From contig CAILWD010000031.1 of assembly GCA_903837815.1 (NCBI GenBank), positions 1-10,513 on the forward strand: a DNA stretch of 10,513 nt, in the 5' to 3' direction. This DNA comes from an uncultured Chloroflexota bacterium. GTDB taxonomy: Bacteria > Chloroflexota > Anaerolineae > Anaerolineales > Villigracilaceae. This document shows positions 1 to 6,061 of the stretch, one piece after another; the first letter of the stretch is position 1; every line of letters starts with the position of its first letter. The translations under genes were made by a program, and so were the position numbers. The notes under the pieces are model-generated. The model did not search any database. It was given only the letters and a program-made list of their open reading frames with translations, and was not told the origin of the DNA.

Positions 1-383
1 ATTGCATCCACCAGCGGGATGATTTCCAGCAGATCGGGTTCCTTCCAGCCGCCCGCGCGGAACTCGTCGAATGGGTGCGAAACGCTGACAAAAGCCCCCT
101 GCTCCTTCAAGCGGACAATTGTCTCCTGTGGCGATAGTCCGGCGGGAATCTCCTCCTGCACGAACGCGGCAAGAATTTCGCCTTTTGTCGTCATAATCTC
201 CTCCCCGACGATGATGAGATCGGGGGCGATCCCCTGCGCCTCCCTCGCCCCTGCAATGGAATTATGGTCGGTGATGACCACGCGGTCAATTCTCTTGCGG
301 CGCGCGGCGGCAATCAGGTCAACGGGGCGGGTGAGCGAGTCTTTGGAGGCGGAGGTGTGGCAGTGGAATTCGAGGCTAAGCAT
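1..383 (-). CDS. PHP-domain metal-dependent phosphoesterase (3' end beyond the window)
   Basis: Only the first 127 codons are present; the gene continues past base 1. The translation starts MLSLEFHCHTSASKD and carries the usual PHP metal-binding motifs: H-x-H at residues 7 and 9, T-D-H-N at 38-41, G-E-E at 60-62 followed by a TTKGE stretch, and S-H-P-F at 102-105. This arrangement matches the short PHP phosphoesterases (TrpH/YciV-like family), which hydrolyse phosphoester bonds in nucleotides or nucleic acid with bound metal ions. The exact substrate cannot be told. The ATG at 383 overlaps the end of the TPR-S24 gene by 8 bp, so it is very probably the last known member of the same transcript. 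Whether it works with the KAP/SPFH proteins or is simply coupled to them is unknown. The PHP assignment is firm; the function is open. Confidence 0.85.
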   Translation of the reverse strand, partial: MLSLEFHCHTSASKDSLTRPVDLIAAARRKRIDRVVITDHNSIAGAREAQGIAPDLIIVGEEIMTTKGEILAAFVQEEIPAGLSPQETIVRLKEQGAFVSVSHPFDEFRAGGWKEPDLLEIIPLVDA

Positions 384-1458
384 CAACGGGTTTCAAAATG
401 GCGACAGCCACACCTTGAATATAGTCGTCTTTGCCCATACAGATATTGATCGTTACCGCATTACTTTGAGACATCACATACCGTCCGCCGCCATCTTCAT
501 AATAGCTCTTGAGGGTTGCAGTATCGGGTTCGCCCTGCCCAAAAATCACAACGGCAACAATATCTTTATTTTCAGCTTTCTGTATGTTTTTCAACAGGAC
601 ATAATCGCCCTCTTCAATGGAAATCGGAGTGGCCGTATTCATGCTTGGCCCATCGGCTCTCATCAGGAAATATTGCGCGCCCTCTTGCAAGCGAACTTCC
701 CTTTCAGCCTTGACTCGAAAGATGCTGTAGGAATGCCCGTTGATTTCAAGAGTATCCACGGTTGCCTGTCCGACGGGGTGGTCAAGGGCAGTCCGCGGGT
801 CACCGGCAGAGATGAGTCCGTAATACGGGATGAGTTTTAGCCTGGCTTCATATGCGGCACGATTGAAAGGCGCCGCCTTGTTTCCAGCGGCGGCTAAGGG
901 AGGGGGAAAGGGTGGAGCATTATGATCCACAGCATACTTGGTATATCCTTCCAGGCTTTGCTTCAAGTTCTCGTACCATTTCAACTCGCTTGCATTGTTT
1001 TTGCCAATTTTCGCCGCCTGCTCGCCAAAATCCTGTATGGCATTCTCCCAGGCCGAAAGGGCATCGACTTCATCTTCCAAATGCCAATATACGCACCCTA
1101 AAAGCCAACGCGCCGCCGCCTTATCATGGTATTCGGTGTAGAACCCAATCGCGCCATTTATAAAGCGAATGGCTTCCCGCGAGTTTCCCATCTTGTATGA
1201 AGCAATCCCGCACTCCAGGAGCATCTGCGGCGACTCTTTTTGATGGGCTCCAGTTTCGTCATGAAACCGGCTCTGCAATTTTTCGATCTCTTCAACATAA
1301 TGCCAGGCGTCGCCAAAGCTCGAAGGATCGAGGGAGAGCATTCTCATTTTGTGAACAAGCCGTTCTGTTGAAGGCCTGAAACAAACCGGGGTCTTCCTGT
1401 TGAGCCAGTTCGTAATTACGTATTCGATCCAGGCATCTATATTCTTTTTATTATTCAT
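376..1458 (-). CDS. TPR-like protein with a C-terminal LexA/S24-type autoprotease domain
   Basis: The product has 360 residues and no membrane segment. The N-terminal half is helical; residues about 78-145 (ECGIASYKMGNSREAIRFI, then WLLGCVYWHLEDEVDALSAW) look like two TPR units. A proline-rich linker lies at about 180-190. From about 208 the protein reads like the S24/LexA/UmuD fold: IPYYGLISAGDP contains an Ala218-Gly219 pair resembling the LexA cleavage site, ADGPSM supplies Ser272, and TATLK supplies Lys317 as the general base. The Gly-to-Ser spacing (53 residues) is longer than in LexA. I see no helix-turn-helix, so it is not an ordinary repressor. The ATG at 1458 is preferred because it overlaps the upstream stop by 8 bp, as in the next junction, with GGAAAAG upstream; the ATG at 1509 would overlap by 59 bp. 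It probably acts as a stress- or ligand-triggered self-cleaving switch for the operon's proteins (inference). Confidence 0.75.
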   Translation of the reverse strand: MNNKKNIDAWIEYVITNWLNRKTPVCFRPSTERLVHKMRMLSLDPSSFGDAWHYVEEIEKLQSRFHDETGAHQKESPQMLLECGIASYKMGNSREAIRFINGAIGFYTEYHDKAAARWLLGCVYWHLEDEVDALSAWENAIQDFGEQAAKIGKNNASELKWYENLKQSLEGYTKYAVDHNAPPFPPPLAAAGNKAAPFNRAAYEARLKLIPYYGLISAGDPRTALDHPVGQATVDTLEINGHSYSIFRVKAEREVRLQEGAQYFLMRADGPSMNTATPISIEEGDYVLLKNIQKAENKDIVAVVIFGQGEPDTATLKSYYEDGGGRYVMSQSNAVTINICMGKDDYIQGVAVAILKPVDA

Positions 1459-2761
1459 GTTTTTCTTTTCCAGTTCCATTGGCGCGGTCAGAAATATCGA
1501 ACTTTTCAACAGAGGTCATGGATTCGATTACCTGAGCAGTACGAGCCAACACAATATTCCAAAGATTTTCATCCACCTGATCGTTTTTAAGTCCGGCATC
1601 ATCAAGCGCTTGAATAATACCCGTCAACATATTTGCGGTAGTTTCCGCGCGCCCGCCCTCCACTTCAGAGATCATTTCAGCCCTGCCTTGTGCCAGCAGT
1701 AATGAGGAACTCCCTATCCAACGAGTAAACCATACTTCCTGTCGATATTTTTTCATATCCTCGCGAATTTTCTCGTCATTGATTTCAAAGCGCCCAACGT
1801 TCACCCATACCAATTCGGTGCCCAGAAAATTTTTCATTCCTCCCCTGATTTTTTCGCTTAATAAAGTGTGTTTAATTTCGTTCCGGGGGTCACCGGTGGT
1901 TGGAGCGATAAGGTCGTCGATATTGGTTTTGTTGATGACGTCGGTCACGATCCCGTCCAATCGAAATTGAGTTGCCATACCCCATGGAACCAGCAAAGTA
2001 TCTATGCGCACGCTGCGATTATAAGCCACGTCGCGCACTGCCTGGGAAGAAAACGGATAAGGCGCTGCCCCCACGCGGCGGACAAGGCTGTCTGCCCGGT
2101 GATTGGCGCAAATTCGAAAACCGAATTGAAAGTCGTGAACTGCCATTTCGATACCATCCCGGGTCGTGGCGACAATCGGGTTGGCGGTCCAATGTTGATC
2201 ATCGAGGCTAAATATTTCTTGAACACGCTGGTTTCGAGGGATAAAATGCCATCCTGCTCCAACTACATTTGATGGGCTGTGCAGATATTCGAGCAGGACA
2301 ACGTTGCCCGGCTCGACATACAACCATCCGGGGCCCCCAACTTGATCCAGAAGGCTTGTTCTGCCGTCTTTTATATCCTTTTTCCCTTTCGAGATATATA
2401 AAGCGGGAAGAAAAAGTGAAAATGAGGCTCCGTCGAAAAGGCTGGCAAGCAAATAACGCACCGCAGAGCCATAACTCTGCAATTCATAAATATCCTGCAA
2501 ATAAGATGCGCAATACAAAAAAGCCACTATCATGGCAACAGCCGGAGCCAGTAGATAGCGGGGCATCATGCGCAGCAAGTTTTCCACGCTGTTGGGAGAT
2601 TCCATTATAAAAGTTGCAATGACGCCCCACCCTAAAACGATCCCCAACATTACAAAAATGCGAAAGAAACGCATCGATAGGGATTCTCCAAAAAGGACAT
2701 GCTCGAACAAATAGGAGAAGCCTGATTGCTGCCTACCCGCGGATGAATGTGCGTTTTTCAT
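1451..2761 (-). CDS. SPFH/band-7-like membrane protein (second, shorter paralogue)
   Basis: The product has 436 residues. Two hydrophobic segments lie at about 34-52 and 69-87. After them a beta-rich region has SPFH character: GGPGWLYVEPGNVVLLEY at 142-159, a VGAGWHFIP turn at 167-175, and VATTRDGIEMAVHDFQFGFR at about 197-216, where the T-x-D-G-I-x-x-x-V pattern is typical of band-7 domains. The segment LVWVNVGRFEINDEKIRED (about 317-335) resembles the end of the SPFH domain in HflK/HflC. The C-terminal helix, with LLAQGRAEMISEVEGGRAE at 354-372, resembles flotillin stalk helices. SPFH proteins form large membrane-bound rings or microdomains that organise partner enzymes. The start ATG overlaps the stop of the 608-residue gene as ATGA, so coupled translation and a fixed ratio are likely. 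Family level is fairly sure; partner and role are inferred. Confidence 0.7.
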   Translation of the reverse strand: MKNAHSSAGRQQSGFSYLFEHVLFGESLSMRFFRIFVMLGIVLGWGVIATFIMESPNSVENLLRMMPRYLLAPAVAMIVAFLYCASYLQDIYELQSYGSAVRYLLASLFDGASFSLFLPALYISKGKKDIKDGRTSLLDQVGGPGWLYVEPGNVVLLEYLHSPSNVVGAGWHFIPRNQRVQEIFSLDDQHWTANPIVATTRDGIEMAVHDFQFGFRICANHRADSLVRRVGAAPYPFSSQAVRDVAYNRSVRIDTLLVPWGMATQFRLDGIVTDVINKTNIDDLIAPTTGDPRNEIKHTLLSEKIRGGMKNFLGTELVWVNVGRFEINDEKIREDMKKYRQEVWFTRWIGSSSLLLAQGRAEMISEVEGGRAETTANMLTGIIQALDDAGLKNDQVDENLWNIVLARTAQVIESMTSVEKFDISDRANGTGKEKHE

Positions 2762-4584
2762 GGATTTCCGTCCGTCTTTGAAGAGGAAGGACCGCCGTTA
2801 TGGCCATCGCCTTTATTTTTTTTCTTTCTCGCTTCCATTTCCTGGCGTTCAATTAATAACCAGCGATGCAGGTTTTGCAGCATCCCCAGCACTTCTTTGG
2901 GCGGGAAGTCCTTGTATCCCTTTTCGTTGGTCGCTGCGGCTTCCAAAGATTGGAAGAGAAGCAAGGCCAGGGCTTCCTTCGAGTGGGGCTGTTGCTTGAG
3001 CATGTTCGACAGAAAGAACGCGCTATCACGCTGTGTCTGGGTTCGTGCGCTGTTTATAATCTGCATTGCTTCGCGTTCCTGATGCGCGCGACTAAATGCA
3101 ATGTCGCGATCCCAACGCGCTCTCCAGCGTTCTGCCATTTTTACCCGCATTTCTGGCGACACCTTCATCTCGGAAAAGCCCGCTGCAATGACTTTAATGC
3201 CCCTCTCTCTGAGCGATTTCGGCGTTGTAAGCGGCTTCGGAACTGACATTTCCAAATCCGAAACCCGCAAGGAGCGGCCAAAAACATTCTCGTCCAGCGG
3301 ATGCTCATTCCAGGCGCGACTACGGCCGTCTATTTTCGACTGCGGCATGGCCAACCGTACGAGTTTATAAGATAATACTCCCTGATACATCAACTTTCGA
3401 GACAGTTCCGGTTTGAGTTCTTCGATCCATGGCAATTTACTTTTGACATCAGAAGTATCAAATTGATAAAGATTGTCATATGTATAGCGTTCCAGCAGAT
3501 TACGGAATAACTCTGCTGCAATCAGTTGAGGAAGTTCATGCCATTGCGTATTTTCACCTGTTACAGCGCGCTGTGCCTGACCGTAAGCCGCAGCGAAGAC
3601 TCTTTGAGGATCGAAAGCGTAAGGCGATCTGGCAGGTTGTGGCATTAGCGGCTTGTCAGCGGCGGCGCTTGTTTCCACTTTCTCTGATTCTACAAAGCGA
3701 TGAATTTCCTCCGCGTCGTCCTGATCCAACACATACCTGTCGTCAAAAGTAACGAATTTTTTATCCTTTTCATCAGGAGTCATCTTGAGCGCGACAAGGT
3801 GTTCTTTTTCACTCCCGCCCACATACGCCACTGGAATCGTATCCGGCGATTCGGACAGGCTAAAGACAGCAAAAACATTAGTCAACACTTCGATCCCATC
3901 ACGCGTAAAGGCTTTGACATCCTTCTGGGTGCGCACTTGCTTGCGCAGGTCCACCACAGCGCGAATTTTCTCGCCAGAATTCGTAAAGTTTACGCCCGGC
4001 CCCTCAATTCGGATCCAGTCACTTTGGTCCAGTTTGTTGGGCTTGTTCAACGCATTTCGGGGAGTGACTGGAGGGCCCTTTTTTACAGACTCTTTTATCT
4101 CCATTTCCTCCCCCTCTTCCTGCTCCGCGTCTGACGAGGCTTCGTTTTCCAAGACAATCGCGCTGCGCAGATCCACAAGGGCAACACCGGGGTTGGTATT
4201 ATCCTCCTCCCCAACGCGGCTGATTAGTTTGCCCTCGCGCACAAAAACAGCAGGGCCGCCTCTAAAGGTGATATAGCGGAACAAGCGTTGAAACGCCCTA
4301 TAACGATCCTTCAAACCATACACAGGCAATGCAAACTGAGCCATGACAAAGACTGAGATCAAAAGCACCACTAAATTAATCAAAATATTGGCCGCTATTC
4401 TAATCATCGACGGCAAAAGCGCTATATCCACAGGAGGGGGGGTTCTGCGAAACAAAATTAAAAACAAATCCCGCCAGCCTTGCAGGGCCAGGATAAAGTC
4501 GCTTCTAAACAAATAGATGAACAAAAGCAAAAAAACCGCGCCAGCAAGGAAACCAGGGATTCGGTAAAAAGGTTTTTTGTCCAT
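2758..4584 (-). CDS. SPFH/band-7-like membrane protein (first, longer paralogue)
   Basis: The product has 608 residues. Hydrophobic segments lie at about 10-27 and 63-85. The SPFH-like core is split: AVFVREGKLISRVG and the following strands at about 112-147, then a charged, acidic low-complexity insert (about 148-170, rich in Glu and Lys), then GPGVNFTNSGEKIRAVVDLR at 195-214 and AFTRDGIEVLTNVFAVFSL at 225-243. Residues 461-496 (RGIKVIAAGFSEMKVSPEM onward) match the proximal tail of HflK/HflC, with the R-x-I-x-V...P-E-x-R pattern followed by a basic helix. The far C-terminus is helical and ends in a Lys/Gly/Ser-rich tail. The ATG shares one base with the KAP stop (TAATG) and the gene's own stop overlaps the next start. 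With the 436-residue paralogue it looks like an HflK/HflC-style pair, but both have large additions and neither is a close copy. Membership in the SPFH group is well supported; the job is inferred. Confidence 0.75.
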   Translation of the reverse strand: MDKKPFYRIPGFLAGAVFLLLFIYLFRSDFILALQGWRDLFLILFRRTPPPVDIALLPSMIRIAANILINLVVLLISVFVMAQFALPVYGLKDRYRAFQRLFRYITFRGGPAVFVREGKLISRVGEEDNTNPGVALVDLRSAIVLENEASSDAEQEEGEEMEIKESVKKGPPVTPRNALNKPNKLDQSDWIRIEGPGVNFTNSGEKIRAVVDLRKQVRTQKDVKAFTRDGIEVLTNVFAVFSLSESPDTIPVAYVGGSEKEHLVALKMTPDEKDKKFVTFDDRYVLDQDDAEEIHRFVESEKVETSAAADKPLMPQPARSPYAFDPQRVFAAAYGQAQRAVTGENTQWHELPQLIAAELFRNLLERYTYDNLYQFDTSDVKSKLPWIEELKPELSRKLMYQGVLSYKLVRLAMPQSKIDGRSRAWNEHPLDENVFGRSLRVSDLEMSVPKPLTTPKSLRERGIKVIAAGFSEMKVSPEMRVKMAERWRARWDRDIAFSRAHQEREAMQIINSARTQTQRDSAFFLSNMLKQQPHSKEALALLLFQSLEAAATNEKGYKDFPPKEVLGMLQNLHRWLLIERQEMEARKKKNKGDGHNGGPSSSKTDGNP

Positions 4585-5912
4585 TATGGTAAACCTACCT
4601 GGCGCAAGCCATCCATTGCCCGCCCAATTTCACGCATGAGACCCGCGTCAACGGTATCTCCCAAAAAGGCTTTCTTCAAGAAGTAAACCAGATCCTGGTC
4701 TTCGGTAAATTTTTTATCCAACGGCAGAGGAACATATTCTTCCCGTCGTATTTTAACGTTTTCAGAATCGAGAGATACAAAGAAATTCGCCAAAATTCCA
4801 CTCACATGCCCGGCAGAAGCCGATGATAGCCGTTGATAGAAATCAGGCCAGGTGTGATATAGCAGGCTCAACAAAAACACGGTGTCCCGGTCGGCATCGG
4901 TTCGATCGCCGTCAAAATATTCGGCAAACTTCGCGGCGCTTTTCTTGAGTCGGCGCGGAACCAGCACATGCGGAAGCAGGGGAAGGCGTCTCCAATTATT
5001 AAGTGTCAGGTCGCTCCCTGTTGCGCTTCGTATCAGGTCAAAAACCCGGTGGTCATTCTCTTCCGGAAAGAATGATAAATGATATTGCTCCGGGATGATC
5101 TTATCCAGATAACTATTCCCGTCCATGCTTGTCCCTTCATATTTGTGGTTGATGTAGCTTGCAATCACCTCAAAATCCATGGCAAAGACCCAGGCGCATT
5201 TCGGAACGTCGAAAAAAACCTTCACTGACTCAAGCAGGCGTACGACATTTTCAGGAGAACAGCGATCGAGGTTATCGATGCAGATGATAACATTGTCCTT
5301 TCGATTGTGCCTGCGGACGGAATCAATCAGGGCGGTAAAGGCATCCTTTGTCTCGCGAATTTCCTTTGCCTGGTTTTTCCATTTTTTCAAGATGGATTCG
5401 TGGGCAAGATCGTCATGCGAAGCGGCGTCCAAAATCCCATCCTGAAGTTGGCTCAATTCCACATCAGTATACTTTTTGAGCATTGCGCCTGCAAAGACCG
5501 CGCCCGAGGCAAAAAGCGCCCTTTTGACGATTACAGCCAATTCCCTGGCTTTCACATCAGCCCCCTTGATTTCATCCAGCGCAGCCACCACCGGAATCAA
5601 TAATCCCTCGACAGACTCGTGCTCCCAGGCGTCTATGGAGACAAGTTGAATGGGACTGGGTAAACCGCCGCGCTCATGTTCATTCAGTTGTTTCATCAAG
5701 TTGAGCAGGCTGGTCTTGCCCGTCCCCCATCCCCCATAAATTCCAAGCGCGCGCGGACAATTTTTCTCTCGCAGGCGCGTTAATATTCTTTCGGCTAATT
5801 CGCTTCTTTTGAGAATATCCCGGTCGAAAATCTCTTCCGGGTGTTTTGGATCCATAACTTTAAGCGGTTCATGTATGTTGATAATCCCGTTTGACACTGA
5901 AAAACTGTTCAT
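4584..5912 (-). CDS. KAP-family P-loop NTPase
   Basis: The product has 442 residues. Walker A is GGWGTGKT at 60-67, and Walker B is NVIICIDNLDR at 207-217 with the acidic Asp213 and the DNLDR form common in KAP NTPases. Other KAP-like marks are IDAWEHE at 93-99, WVFAMD at 241-246 (sensor strand), SYLDKIIPEQYHLSF at 267-281, and VPRRLKK at 318-324. Classical KAP proteins carry transmembrane helices between Walker A and B. Here that insert is short, with one weakly hydrophobic stretch at about 126-145, so membrane attachment may be supplied by the SPFH partners. KAP NTPases are STAND-related signalling ATPases, several of which act at membranes or in phage defence. This is the first gene of the operon, with its own promoter and the sequence GGGAGGA 4 bases before the ATG. 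The family is clear; the cellular role is not. Confidence 0.88.
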   Translation of the reverse strand: MNSFSVSNGIINIHEPLKVMDPKHPEEIFDRDILKRSELAERILTRLREKNCPRALGIYGGWGTGKTSLLNLMKQLNEHERGGLPSPIQLVSIDAWEHESVEGLLIPVVAALDEIKGADVKARELAVIVKRALFASGAVFAGAMLKKYTDVELSQLQDGILDAASHDDLAHESILKKWKNQAKEIRETKDAFTALIDSVRRHNRKDNVIICIDNLDRCSPENVVRLLESVKVFFDVPKCAWVFAMDFEVIASYINHKYEGTSMDGNSYLDKIIPEQYHLSFFPEENDHRVFDLIRSATGSDLTLNNWRRLPLLPHVLVPRRLKKSAAKFAEYFDGDRTDADRDTVFLLSLLYHTWPDFYQRLSSASAGHVSGILANFFVSLDSENVKIRREEYVPLPLDKKFTEDQDLVYFLKKAFLGDTVDAGLMREIGRAMDGLRQVGLP

Positions 5913-5916
5913 TGAG

Positions 5917-5923
5917 TCCTCCC
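5917..5923 (-). promoter_or_regulatory. Strong Shine-Dalgarno of the KAP gene
   Basis: On the minus strand GGGAGGA stands 4 bases before the ATG at 5912. It is the best ribosome binding site in the minus operon and fixes the KAP start. The later genes of the operon have weak or no such site and overlap their upstream neighbour, which fits translational coupling. Confidence 0.75.
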
Positions 5924-5974
5924 AACAATGATGTCAGGTTTTAAGCAGTATATACTTTTCCTTTCTTCATTGTC
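5924..5974. repeat. Imperfect inverted repeat around the operon promoter (possible operator)
   Basis: AACAATGA at 5924-5931 and TCATTGTC at 5967-5974 are inverted copies with 7 of 8 bases matching. One arm overlaps the -35 box and the other lies in the leader near the Shine-Dalgarno. The wide spacing (35 bp) and short arms mean that chance is a real alternative. Confidence 0.2.
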
Positions 5975-5976
5975 AA
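5947..5976 (-). promoter_or_regulatory. Promoter of the KAP-SPFH-SPFH-S24 operon
   Basis: Reading the minus strand, TTGACA (5976-5971, all six consensus bases) is followed after 18 bp by TATACT (5952-5947, five of six). Transcription would begin near 5940 and give a leader of about 28 nt before the KAP start codon. No comparable promoter is visible further down the operon. A perfect -35 usually means strong expression unless repressed, so a regulator is plausible. Confidence 0.7.
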
Positions 5977-6023
5977 TAGACTTTTGTCATGAATCCTATT
6001 TTCTAAAAAAACGCCCTGCGCCC

Positions 6024-6054
6024 TTACTTCCCTTTCATAAACGCATGGTAAACT
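6024..6054 (+). promoter_or_regulatory. Promoter of the C39-like protease gene, probably giving a leaderless mRNA
   Basis: TGGTAAACT (6046-6054) looks like an extended -10 element, and TTACTT (6024-6029) is a weak -35 with a long 19-bp spacer. The -10 ends only 7 bases before the ATG at 6062, so transcription would start at or next to the start codon. No Shine-Dalgarno is present before that ATG (CGCGCCC). The block ATGGTA-AAC-TCGCGCC recurs as ATGGTA-TTA-TCGCGCC before metK. Confidence 0.45.
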
Positions 6055-6061
6055 CGCGCCC

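Noticed and set aside
19..840. Long plus-strand reading frame (273 codons)
   Set aside because: It lies opposite the PHP and TPR-S24 genes, which have clear family motifs; its translation shows no recognisable domain and no start signal.
376..1458. S24 protein as the LexA repressor of this organism
   Set aside because: There is no helix-turn-helix region; the N-terminal half is TPR-like.
2816..2823. Run of eight A (minus strand) near the end of the 608-residue SPFH gene, considered as a programmed frameshift giving an SPFH-SPFH fusion
   Set aside because: A -1 slip there meets a TAA stop at once, and +1 does not enter the frame of the next gene, so no fusion results.
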